This document shows, piece after piece, positions 8,015 through 18,005 of a stretch of DNA of 64,000 nucleotides. This DNA comes from JAHEFU01 sp041395205 (GTDB lineage: Bacteria; 4484-113; JAFGCY01): positions 434,001 through 498,000 of the forward strand of contig JAWLAZ010000002.1 of the NCBI GenBank assembly GCA_041395205.1, given 5' to 3'. The notes under the pieces are model-generated. The model was not told where the DNA came from. It did no database searches and saw only the letters and a list, made by a program, of their open reading frames with translations. The position numbers were made by a program, and so were the translations under genes. The first letter of the stretch is position 1; each line of letters begins with the position of its first letter.

Positions 8015-11000
8015 AGAACAGCAGCAGTGTCATTTCCCGCAAGCAGCTCCAGGGCAGCGGCCGCACCTACTGGCGCAGCCTGAACGAGTTCGCGGGCTCG
8101 GCCGAGTACGAGGAGATGATGAAGCGGGAGTTTTCCGCTGTCGCCACCGAGGCCATCAACGACACGACACGCCGTGACTTCCTGCGGGTGATGGGCGCCT
8201 CGCTGGCTCTCGCCGGCATCGGCATCTCCGGCTGCACCTGGCCGCGGGAGAAGATCGCGCCGTTTGCCAACCGCCCGGAGGGCTACAGCCCCGGCACGCC
8301 CGTGCAGTTCGCCACCACCATGGAGCACATGGGCTACGGCACAGGACTGCTGGCCACGAGCTACGACGGTCGCCCGATCAAGGTCGACGGCAATCCGCGC
8401 CACCCCGCCAGCCTCGGCGGAGCGCAGATGCTGCACCAGGCCAGCGTGCTCAATGTCTATGACATCGACCGCCAGAAGAGCTACACGGACCGCAGTTCCG
8501 GTGCAGCCACCGAGCGCGACCGCAGTGCCTTCGTGAACTGGGTTGCCAACAATCAGATATTCAAAGGCAGGTTCGCAGTGCTGGCCGAGTCCAGCAGCTC
8601 CCCGACCCTGCAGTCCCTGCGCCGCAGTCTCGGTGACCGAGTGCTCTGGTTCGAGTACGAGCCGGTCTCGCGTGACAACGAGCGCGACGCGATGCAGCTG
8701 CTGTTCAACCAGGCCTGTCATCCCGTGATGGACCTGACCCAGGCCAGCGTGGTTGCCAGCTTTGATGATGATTTCCTGCTGAACCATCCTGCCAGCGTGA
8801 TGTACAGCAAGCAGTTCGCCCAGGCCCGCAGCCTGGACAGCGGTGCGCCGACGCGCCTCTACTGCTTCGAGTCCGTCATGAGCGTCACCGGCGCGAATGC
8901 CGACCACCGCCGGCCCCTGCGTACTGCGGAGGTCGGTGCAGCGCTGGCTGCCCTTGCCGCCGAGATCTTCGTCAGCAAGCGCCACCCCCTGCCCCCGGGC
9001 ACGGAGAATCTCGCAAGCCTGTTCCAGCAGTACAGCGGCCTGAGTCTTGATGCTTCAGTGATGGATGCCATCAAGCTGCTGGCCACGGACCTGGTCAGCC
9101 TGAAGGGCAAGGCCATTGTCACGGTCGGACCGCGCCAGCCCGCAGCGGTGCACATTCTCGGCGCCATGATCAACCAGGCGATGCAGAACACCGGCCACAC
9201 TGTGCGCTATGTTTCCGACCCGGTGCAGGACCGCTTCAGCCACAGCCTGGCATTCAGCGAGCTGGCGGCTGCAGCAAGCCGTGAAGGTGTCCGCAACCTC
9301 GTGATCCTCGGCGGCGACCCCGTCGCCAGTGCCCCGCAGGACGCAGGTGTGGAGGGCATCCTCGGCGGCATGGAAAACATCGTGCACCTCACGAGCCATG
9401 CCAATGCCACAAGTGCCCTGGCCCACTGGGTCGTGCCCCGCGCCGAGTACCTGGAGAGCTGGGGCGATGCCTATGCCTGGGATGGCACCTACAGCGTGAC
9501 CCAGCCCCTGATCGAACCCCTGTTCGACGGCATGAGCCCGCTGGAACTGCTGGCCCTCTGTGCCGGTGATGAACGCAATGCACACGACATCGTGATGCAG
9601 AACTTCAGCGAGCTCAGCGGCAGCACCGATCCTGAGCGGGATTGGCGTCGCATTCTGCATGAAGGCAGCAGCGCGATCCGGCTGGCCGCCCATTCAGAGA
9701 CCGGAAACTTCGGTCTGGGCCTGGGACCGATGACGGCCCTGGCAAGCATGCCCGCAACGCAGGGCCTGGAACTGGTGTTCCTGCCTGACAACTGCATCTT
9801 CGACGGACGATATGCCAACAATGGCTGGCTGCAGGAGGCTCCGGACCCGGTGACCAAGCTCACCTGGGACAACGCCGCCGTCGTCAGCTTCAAGGATGCC
9901 GGTGAGCTGGGCCTGAAGGACGGAGACGTCGTCAAGGTCAGCATCGGCAATGTCAGCACGGAGCTGCCGGTCGTGATCCAGCCCGGCCAGGCCGCCGGAT
10001 CGGTCAGCCTGTCCATGGGTTACGGCCACAGCAAGCTGGGTCGCATCGCCGACGGAGTCGGCAGCGACATCTTCATGCTGCGTGATTCAGAGCATCCGGA
10101 CTTCATTCCAGGCGGCAGCCTGAGCCGCACCGGCCGCACGATGGAACTGGCTTCCGTGCAGGACCACCATGCGATTGACGAACTGGGCATGAAGGAGCGT
10201 GAGCGCCGCATTCCGACGCTCGTGCGCGAGGCCGATTACCGGCACTACAAGAGCAGCCCTGACTTCGCCCAGCACATGGTGCACCAGCCGGCCGACACCC
10301 AGCTGTTCGTGACCCCGCAGTTCAATGGTCACAGATGGGGCATGTCGATCGACCTCAATGCCTGCACCGGCTGCGGTGCCTGCCTCGTGGCCTGCGTAGC
10401 CGAGAACAATATCCCCGTTGTCGGCAAGCAGCGCGTGCTCGAGGGTCGTGAACTGCACTGGGTGCGCGTTGACCGCTACTTCAGCGGGGACGTTGCCAAC
10501 CCACAGTCCGTACACATGCCCATCGCCTGCCAGCAGTGCGAGAACGCCCCCTGCGAACAGGTCTGCCCCGTCGCCGCCACCGTGCACAGCGATGAGGGCC
10601 TGAATGACATGGTCTACAACCGCTGCGTCGGCACCCGTTACTGCAGCAACAACTGCCCCTACAAGGTGCGCCGCTTCAACTACTTCAACTACCAGAAGAC
10701 GATCAGCGACACCGAGCGCCTCGTGAAGAACCCCGAGGTCACGGTGCGCAGCCGCGGCGTGATGGAGAAGTGCACCTACTGCGTGCAGCGTATCCAGAAT
10801 GCCAAGATCAGGGCCAAGGTCGAGAAGCGCGAGCTGCGCGACGGAGAGATCCGTACCGCCTGCCAGCAGACCTGCCCCAGTGATGCCATCACTTTCGGAG
10901 ACCTCAGCGGTATCGGCACAATGGTCTCACAGCGTCATGCGGATCCCCGCAGCTATGAGATCCTCGGCGAACTGAGCAACCGCACCCGTACCCGCTACAT

Positions 11001-11148
11001 GGCCAGGGTTCGCAACTTCGCGGAAGGCAGCCCCGAGCTCGCCGCTGACCAGGCCCGCCTGGCCGCCGGTGCCCATGGTGGCGGACACGGCGAGGGGCAT
11101 GAGGCCCCACACGGCGAGGACGCAAGCAATCACGAGGCAGAGCACTAG
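8002..11148 (+). CDS. actB: Alternative complex III iron-sulfur/molybdopterin-like subunit ActB
   Basis: At 1048 residues this is a fused ActB: a molybdopterin-oxidoreductase-like domain (known in this family to lack the cofactor) followed by a ferredoxin domain. A twin-arginine signal TRRDFLRVMGASLALAG starts at residue 56. Iron-sulfur cysteines lie near residue 786 (CTGCGACLVAC), 844 (CQQCENAPCEQVCP), 875 (CVGTRYCSNNCP) and 924/954 (CTYC, CQQTCP). In the third motif a Thr replaces one Cys, which fits the single [3Fe-4S] cluster of ActB. The C-terminus is His/Gly/Glu-rich. It overlaps actA by 13 nt; ATG 8011, which overlaps the actA stop as ATGA, is an alternative start. Confidence 0.95.
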   Translation: MSSMKNSSSVISRKQLQGSGRTYWRSLNEFAGSAEYEEMMKREFSAVATEAINDTTRRDFLRVMGASLALAGIGISGCTWPREKIAPFANRPEGYSPGTPVQFATTMEHMGYGTGLLATSYDGRPIKVDGNPRHPASLGGAQMLHQASVLNVYDIDRQKSYTDRSSGAATERDRSAFVNWVANNQIFKGRFAVLAESSSSPTLQSLRRSLGDRVLWFEYEPVSRDNERDAMQLLFNQACHPVMDLTQASVVASFDDDFLLNHPASVMYSKQFAQARSLDSGAPTRLYCFESVMSVTGANADHRRPLRTAEVGAALAALAAEIFVSKRHPLPPGTENLASLFQQYSGLSLDASVMDAIKLLATDLVSLKGKAIVTVGPRQPAAVHILGAMINQAMQNTGHTVRYVSDPVQDRFSHSLAFSELAAAASREGVRNLVILGGDPVASAPQDAGVEGILGGMENIVHLTSHANATSALAHWVVPRAEYLESWGDAYAWDGTYSVTQPLIEPLFDGMSPLELLALCAGDERNAHDIVMQNFSELSGSTDPERDWRRILHEGSSAIRLAAHSETGNFGLGLGPMTALASMPATQGLELVFLPDNCIFDGRYANNGWLQEAPDPVTKLTWDNAAVVSFKDAGELGLKDGDVVKVSIGNVSTELPVVIQPGQAAGSVSLSMGYGHSKLGRIADGVGSDIFMLRDSEHPDFIPGGSLSRTGRTMELASVQDHHAIDELGMKERERRIPTLVREADYRHYKSSPDFAQHMVHQPADTQLFVTPQFNGHRWGMSIDLNACTGCGACLVACVAENNIPVVGKQRVLEGRELHWVRVDRYFSGDVANPQSVHMPIACQQCENAPCEQVCPVAATVHSDEGLNDMVYNRCVGTRYCSNNCPYKVRRFNYFNYQKTISDTERLVKNPEVTVRSRGVMEKCTYCVQRIQNAKIRAKVEKRELRDGEIRTACQQTCPSDAITFGDLSGIGTMVSQRHADPRSYEILGELSNRTRTRYMARVRNFAEGSPELAADQARLAAGAHGGGHGEGHEAPHGEDASNHEAEH

Positions 11149-11156
11149 GAATCAGT

Positions 11157-12592
<1,436 letters not shown>

Positions 12593-12596
<4 letters not shown>

Positions 12597-13195
12597 GCCA
12601 GACAGAGGCAAAGACAATGACCATCGAGGAACCCACCGAGGGCCGCAGGCTGCTCGGCTACCTTCTCGAGTTTGACGATGTGGACCAGCTCACCCACGGT
12701 GCCGAGAAGCTGCGCGATGCCGGCTACTCCAACTGGGACTGCCACACGCCCTACCCCGTGCATGGCCTGGACAGGGCGATGGGTGCCAGGCCTTCACACG
12801 TGCAGTGGATCGTGCTGGCCTGCGGCTTCACCGGACTGTGCACCGGCCTGTTCATCCAGTGGTGGATGAACGCCGTGCAGTTCCCCGGAGTGGTTGTCAC
12901 CGGTTACCAGTACTTCATCTCCGGCAAGCCCTTCTGGAGCGTTCCCGCCAACATCCCCGTGATGTTCGAGATGACGATCCTGTTCTCGGCCTTCGCCTCG
13001 TTCTTCGGCATGCTCGGTGTCAACCGCCTGCCGCAGTTCAACCACTTCACCATGTACAGCGACCGCTTCGGCCGCGTGACTGACGACCGGTTCTTCATCA
13101 GCGTCAGCGCCGAGGATCCGAAGTTCGATGTCCGCAAGACGCGTGACATGCTCGCCGGCCTCAAGGGCACGTATCTTGAGGTGCTGGAGGACTGA
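12593..13195 (+). CDS. actD: Alternative complex III subunit ActD (DUF3341)
   Basis: The 200-residue protein matches DUF3341/ActD. It has an N-terminal soluble part with GYLLEFDDVDQLTHGAEKLRDAGY and WDCHTPYPVHGLDRAMG, then two membrane segments (about residues 70-92 and 122-145) and a soluble end with DRFFISVSAEDPKFD. It is a structural membrane subunit without cofactors. It is coupled to actC by an ATGA overlap. Confidence 0.93.
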
Positions 13196-13196
13196 A

Positions 13197-14102
13197 ATGG
13201 CAGACAAGAAGCAGCAGACTCCTCCGGTTGAGCCCTTCATCAACTGGTCCCGGATCCCGAAGAACTGGATCTGGGTCAGCGTGATCCTGGCCAACCTCTC
13301 GCTCGTACCTCTCGGTGTGGTCTACGCGCATCGCAACCTGCACTGGCGCCAGCCCCGCACATCCATCATCCCGGACATGGACAACCAGTACCGCTGGAAT
13401 CCCCAGCAGTATGATCCGGAGTTCAAGGATGGCCGCGTGATGCGAAGCTGGGTGGAGGGCACCGTCCCGGTGGGCATGCTCCACGAGGATGACCACCTCT
13501 ACCGCGGCATTGAAGGTGAGCGCTTTGCCACCACATTCCCGGATGAGATCCAGATTGACAACAATCTGATCGAGCGTGGTGAGAACCGCTACCAGATCTA
13601 CTGCGCGGTCTGCCACGGTGAGGCCGGCTACGGCGACGGCATGATCGAGAAGCGTGCCTCCCAGCTGGCCATCAGCGGCAACCACCGCGGGCTTTCCTGG
13701 GTCACGCCCCTGAGCTATCACAGCGATGAGCTGCGTGCCCGTCCGGTGGGCCATATCTTCAACACGATTTCCAACGGTATCCGGACAATGCCCGGATACA
13801 AGTCACAGATTCCCGTCGAGGATCGCTGGGCCATCGTGGCCTACATCCGCACTCTCCAGCTCAGCCAGTGGACGCCTGTCACCCAGGTCGACCAGGCTGA
13901 CCGCGAGCGCCTGCTCAAGCAGATTGAGGCCAACCGCAGCCAGGCTCCGGCCATGGATGCTGAGGCTGGCACCGAGCAGGCCGGCAGCGATGCGGAGACG
14001 ACGGAGATGACGGAAGGCACCCAGCCGGAGGGCGATGCTCCCGCCGCTGAAGGTGCCATGGATACTGCAAATCAGGCAGAAGCAGACGGAGGCAACGGTT
14101 AG
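13197..14102 (+). CDS. actE: Alternative complex III monohaem cytochrome c subunit ActE
   Basis: ActE is the monohaem cytochrome c of the complex. The 301-residue protein starts at ATG 13197, one nt after the actD stop; the frame is open upstream but that part overlaps actD. One membrane anchor (about residues 25-45) precedes the cytochrome domain with CAVCH haem binding (YQIYCAVCHGEAGYGDG) and a likely distal Met in GIRTMPGY. The last 60 residues are low-complexity Ala/Glu/Thr and probably disordered. Confidence 0.92.
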   Translation: MADKKQQTPPVEPFINWSRIPKNWIWVSVILANLSLVPLGVVYAHRNLHWRQPRTSIIPDMDNQYRWNPQQYDPEFKDGRVMRSWVEGTVPVGMLHEDDHLYRGIEGERFATTFPDEIQIDNNLIERGENRYQIYCAVCHGEAGYGDGMIEKRASQLAISGNHRGLSWVTPLSYHSDELRARPVGHIFNTISNGIRTMPGYKSQIPVEDRWAIVAYIRTLQLSQWTPVTQVDQADRERLLKQIEANRSQAPAMDAEAGTEQAGSDAETTEMTEGTQPEGDAPAAEGAMDTANQAEADGGNG

Positions 14103-14106
14103 CGCC

Positions 14107-15384
14107 ATGGCTCATTCACATGGAATAACTCCCGAGCAGCTCAGAAAGGACAACCCCTACCTTGGGGAGCTGGCCAGGTTCGGCCCGATCGCCCTTGGAA
14201 TCGGTATCCTGCTGATTGCCGCCGGCTTCGTCATGAACGGGGGAGAGGCGCAGCAGCGCTTCTACTTCTCCTACATCCACAACTACGTGTTCTTCATGAG
14301 CATCAGCATCGGCGCTCTGCTGTTCACGCTGGTCAACCACGTGGCTCGCGCTTCCTGGAGTGTGGTGATCCGCCGCATTCCGGAGTTCCTGGCCGGTTCG
14401 CTGTGGATGATGTTCTTCGCGGGAATTCCGATCCTGCTGCTCGTCAATTCAGGCAATGTCGAGGTTTACCAGTGGGTGAACATCGGGCAGTGGATTGATG
14501 CCGCCGAGCAGCAGATCGTCCACAACAAGGAAGCCTATCTGAACACGATGTTCTTCAACATCCGCTTCGTGATGTACTTCGTCGTGTTCTTCCTGTTCGG
14601 CCGCGCCCTGCTGCTGAGCAATTCGCTGAAGCAGGACAACATGGCCGACGGTGACGAGAAGGACCGCGGCACGCTCAGGGTCTGGCAGCTCAGTGCTCCG
14701 GGCCTGCTGATCAACTTCCTCGTGATGACCTTCTTCGCGATTGACCTGATCATGTCCCTGGATCCGATCTGGTTCAGCACGATGTTCGGCGTCTACTACT
14801 TCGCGGGGGCGATGATCGGCTTCTTCAGCACGATGATCCTGATCTTCAAGTGGCTGCAGAGCAAGGGGCGTCTCAAGGAAGCCGTGACCGTGGAACATTA
14901 CCACGACTTCGGCAAGTTCCTGTTCGCCTTCGTGTTCTTCTGGGGCTACATCGCCTTCAGCCAGTACATGCTGATCTGGTACGCGAGCATTCCCGAGGAG
15001 ACCCGCTGGTTCCACATCCGGCAGAATGCCGACTGGACCCCGCTGGCCTGGTTCATGCTGTTCGGGCACTTCGCCCTGCCCTTCGCCTTCCTGATCAGCC
15101 GCTACATCAAGCGCCACAACGTGCTGCTGGCCGTCGGCGCAGTCTGGATGCTGGTCCTGCACTGGCTGGACCACTTCTACCAGGTGATTCCGGAATACCA
15201 GCGCATCACGGGCAGTGCCGTGGGCGGGGGACTGCCCTTTGCCTTCTCGGACATCCTCTGCCTGCTGGCGATCGGCTTCTTCTGGTTCGGCTGCTTCCTG
15301 ATCACGGCCGGCAAGAACCCCATCGCCCCGCTGGGTGATCCGCAGATCGCCAAGTCGCTGAAGTTTGACAACGTGAAGGTCTAG
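14107..15384 (+). CDS. actF: Alternative complex III membrane subunit ActF
   Basis: ActF is the second large membrane subunit, distantly related to NrfD. The 425-residue protein starts at ATG 14107, 4 nt after actE, and has about ten hydrophobic segments, including FGPIALGIGILLIAAGF and NYVFFMSISIGALLFTLVNH near the N-terminus. The segment GYIAFSQYMLIWYASIPEET is typical of the family. It probably packs against ActC in the membrane domain. Confidence 0.92.
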   Translation: MAHSHGITPEQLRKDNPYLGELARFGPIALGIGILLIAAGFVMNGGEAQQRFYFSYIHNYVFFMSISIGALLFTLVNHVARASWSVVIRRIPEFLAGSLWMMFFAGIPILLLVNSGNVEVYQWVNIGQWIDAAEQQIVHNKEAYLNTMFFNIRFVMYFVVFFLFGRALLLSNSLKQDNMADGDEKDRGTLRVWQLSAPGLLINFLVMTFFAIDLIMSLDPIWFSTMFGVYYFAGAMIGFFSTMILIFKWLQSKGRLKEAVTVEHYHDFGKFLFAFVFFWGYIAFSQYMLIWYASIPEETRWFHIRQNADWTPLAWFMLFGHFALPFAFLISRYIKRHNVLLAVGAVWMLVLHWLDHFYQVIPEYQRITGSAVGGGLPFAFSDILCLLAIGFFWFGCFLITAGKNPIAPLGDPQIAKSLKFDNVKV

Positions 15385-15394
15385 GTCGAAAGCC

Positions 15395-15922
15395 ATGAGT
15401 GACTACAAGGTAAAGCACGACGACCACGCAGTGGAGGAGGAGCGCCACGACATCGGCGAGGACCTCGGCATGCCCACCATCTGGGGCGTGACGATCTCCT
15501 TCTTCTTCTTCTGCATCGCGATTTCCGCCTGGCTGGTCGGCGTCTTCGGCAAGACGGCCCGCCACGAGAACGACATCAAGGTCTACCACTCCGAGGCTGA
15601 AGTGCTGAACGCCACGCGAGAGGCGCAGCGTGCAGTGCTGCATGACTCGACGGTCGTGGATGCCGACAAGGGCATGGTCAGCGTCACCATTGACGAAGCC
15701 AAGCGTGAGATCGTGGGACGGCTGATCAACCTGCAGCGCAATCCGCCCGAGGCAACCCTCGGCCTGGATGGCAATCCCGCCGGGGCACAGCCTGCGGCGG
15801 GGAATCCCTGTGCGGCTGCTGAGGAGCAGCTGAACCCCTGTGCCCCTGCTGAGGGTGGGCCGGAGGATGAGGTCCTGGCCGAACCCGGCACCGCCAAAGG
15901 TGCAATGCTGGGTTCTCACTAG
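15395..15922 (+). CDS. Small single-span membrane protein between actF and sco1 (ActG-like position)
   Basis: The 175-residue protein has one hydrophobic segment (about residues 30-53, ISFFFFCIAISAWLVGVFG) after a charged, His-rich N-terminus. A soluble domain of about 75 residues and a Pro/Ala/Glu-rich tail with two NPC.A repeats (NPCAAAEEQ, NPCAPAEGG) follow. I see no cofactor motif. Single-span accessory subunits (ActG/ActH) occur in known alternative complex III, and the position suggests such a role, but sequence similarity is not evident to me. Confidence 0.65.
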   Translation: MSDYKVKHDDHAVEEERHDIGEDLGMPTIWGVTISFFFFCIAISAWLVGVFGKTARHENDIKVYHSEAEVLNATREAQRAVLHDSTVVDADKGMVSVTIDEAKREIVGRLINLQRNPPEATLGLDGNPAGAQPAAGNPCAAAEEQLNPCAPAEGGPEDEVLAEPGTAKGAMLGSH

Positions 15923-15935
15923 GTATAGATACCTA
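15920..15935. repeat. Perfect inverted repeat at the sco1 start
   Basis: TAGGTAT-AG-ATACCTA is a 7-bp inverted repeat with a 2-nt centre. It fills the gap from the stop codon of the upstream gene to the first base of the sco1 ATG. It includes a TATAGA hexamer 5 nt before that ATG, so it could be an operator overlapping an internal leaderless promoter, or coincidence. Confidence 0.4.
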
Positions 15936-16795
15936 TGGTTATTGGCATGATGAGGAACTGGGTTAGAGTCGGACTGCTGGGCCTGGCGGGACTGCCGCTG
16001 CTGGCCACGGCTGCGCTCGCCCAGCTCAACAACCGGGTCCCTGAGGAAATCAGCCGGGTAGAGATCGTCGAGCATCTCGACGAGCACATCCCGACTGACC
16101 TGGCCTTCACGGATGAAAACGGCAATGCTGTCCTGCTCGCGGATTACTTCGATGATGACAGGCCGGTGCTGCTGAACCTGGTTTACCTGAACTGCCCGAT
16201 GCTCTGCACGCTGGTTGTGAACGGCACGTTTGATGCCCTGAGCCTGGCGGACATGGGCGAGAACCAGTTCAACATGATCACCGTCAGCTTCGTGGACGGC
16301 GAGACGCCGGCAATGGCCCGGGCCAAGATGGACAACTACATCGGCCGCTACGGGCTGCCCAACGGCGCTGCCGAATGGCATATCCTGACCGGCAAGGATG
16401 AATCCATCCTGCCGCTCTGCCAGGCCATCGGCTTCGGTTTCGAGTATGTCGAGGAGCGCAATGAATACAGCCACCAGGCTGCAGCCTTCGTGCTCACCCC
16501 CGATGCGCGCGTCGCGCGTTATCTCTACGGTGTGACCTTTGATCCGGCCACGGTGAAGTATTCACTCATCGAAGCCTCAGAGGGCCGCATCGGCACAACC
16601 GTTGACAAGGTTTTCCTGTACTGCTTCCACTACGACGCCGCGGCCGGAACCTATTCGGCCCAGGCCTGGAACATCGCCAGGGTGCTCCTGACCCTGTTCG
16701 CACTGGCCCTGTTTGCCTTCCTCGGAGCATTCTGGACGGCGGACCGGGTTCGGCGCAAGCTTAGGAATAATGGTCCTGTTGAGGGGACCTCGTAA
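15935..16795 (+). CDS. sco1: SCO1/SenC-type copper chaperone for cytochrome oxidase
   Basis: Sco proteins insert copper into the CuA centre of oxidase subunit II. The 286-residue protein has an N-terminal signal/anchor, a thioredoxin-like domain with the copper-binding CPMLC motif near residue 89, and a downstream His in the family position (the YSHQAAAF region). Unlike many Sco proteins it also has a C-terminal membrane segment (VLLTLFALALFAFLGAFW) and a basic tail. ATG 15947 and 15950 are alternative starts; none has a good Shine-Dalgarno. It lies directly before the subunit II gene. Confidence 0.92.
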   Translation: MVIGMMRNWVRVGLLGLAGLPLLATAALAQLNNRVPEEISRVEIVEHLDEHIPTDLAFTDENGNAVLLADYFDDDRPVLLNLVYLNCPMLCTLVVNGTFDALSLADMGENQFNMITVSFVDGETPAMARAKMDNYIGRYGLPNGAAEWHILTGKDESILPLCQAIGFGFEYVEERNEYSHQAAAFVLTPDARVARYLYGVTFDPATVKYSLIEASEGRIGTTVDKVFLYCFHYDAAAGTYSAQAWNIARVLLTLFALALFAFLGAFWTADRVRRKLRNNGPVEGTS

Positions 16796-16810
16796 GACGA
16801 GGAAAATTCA

Positions 16811-17998
16811 ATGAACTTTGCAAGTGCAACAGCTGGCAGCCTGCACCTGGCCCTTCTGGAGGGCCGGGGCCAGACCTTCTGGCTGCCGGAACAGGCATCC
16901 TCTGCAGCGGGTGGTGTGGATCTCTCCTTCTACATCATCTACTGGATCATGGTGTTCTTCTTCGTGCTGCTGATGGGTCTGACCTTCATGTTCGTGGTCA
17001 AGTACCACAAGGGGGTCCACCCCAAGGCCGAGCACACCCCGCACCATAACCTCCCGATGGAGCTGTCCTGGATCCTGATTCCCCTCGCGCTCGTGATCGT
17101 CATCTTCTGGTACGGCTTCAAGGGCTACATGCACCTGACCTCCCCGCCCGCCAATGCCTACCAGATCCGCGTCGTCGGCAAGCAGTGGACCTGGCAGTTC
17201 ATCTACCCCAACGGCGGCATCAGCGGCGGTAAACTCATGGATGAGCAGGGCAATGACATTCCTGAGTCCTTCCTGCACGTCCCTGTGGACACCGACGTCG
17301 TGCTGATCATGGAGTCGGAGGACGTACTGCACAGCTTCTACATTCCGCAGTTCCGCGTCAAGCAGGACGTCGTACCCGGCCGATACACGAAGGTCTGGTT
17401 CAAGGCCACCAGGGAAGGCACCTACAACATCTTTTGCACCGAGTACTGCGGCAAGGACCATTCGAGCATGCTCAGCAAGGTCGTGGTGGAATCCCGTGCC
17501 AATTTCGACATCTACCTCGACAAGCTCAAGGATCGTTCCCCCTACTCCCCCGCGGAGAACGGTGAGTACTACTACGGCGTGTTCGGCTGCGTGCAGTGCC
17601 ACGACAGCAAGGACAAGGTGACGATCACCGGCCCGACCTTCGTGGATGCCTTCGGGGGCCAGGTCAGCCTCGAAAGCGGCGAAACCGTGCCGATGGATGA
17701 GAACTACGTGCGTGAGTCAATCCTCGAGCCCAACGCCAAGATCCATGCCGGATTCCAGGGTGTGATGCCTACCTTCAAGGGCAAGATCAAGGATGAACAG
17801 ATCAATGACATCATCGCCTTCCTGAAGACCATCAGCAACAACGTTCCCGAGGATGTCAAGGAAGCGCTCCGCAAGGTACCCGAGCCGTCAGGCGAAGGTG
17901 CCGGAGGCGAAAGCATGAGCGTTGAAGACGGCGCAGCTGAAGAGGGCGCCGCCGCGGAGGACGCGGCAGCAGATGCCGCGGAAGGTATCCAGGAGTAG
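16811..17998 (+). CDS. coxB: Cytochrome c oxidase subunit II with fused cytochrome c (caa3 type)
   Basis: Subunit II takes electrons into the oxidase. The 395-residue protein has two N-terminal membrane segments, then a cupredoxin domain with CuA ligands: His in DVLHSFYIPQF and FCTEYCGKDHSSM (C-x3-C-x3-H-x2-M). A fused cytochrome c domain follows with CVQCH and a likely distal Met in GVMPTFKG, which makes this a caa3-type enzyme. The last 45 residues are Ala/Glu-rich. GAGG precedes the ATG. Confidence 0.96.
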   Translation: MNFASATAGSLHLALLEGRGQTFWLPEQASSAAGGVDLSFYIIYWIMVFFFVLLMGLTFMFVVKYHKGVHPKAEHTPHHNLPMELSWILIPLALVIVIFWYGFKGYMHLTSPPANAYQIRVVGKQWTWQFIYPNGGISGGKLMDEQGNDIPESFLHVPVDTDVVLIMESEDVLHSFYIPQFRVKQDVVPGRYTKVWFKATREGTYNIFCTEYCGKDHSSMLSKVVVESRANFDIYLDKLKDRSPYSPAENGEYYYGVFGCVQCHDSKDKVTITGPTFVDAFGGQVSLESGETVPMDENYVRESILEPNAKIHAGFQGVMPTFKGKIKDEQINDIIAFLKTISNNVPEDVKEALRKVPEPSGEGAGGESMSVEDGAAEEGAAAEDAAADAAEGIQE

Positions 17999-18005
17999 GA
18001 CAGAC

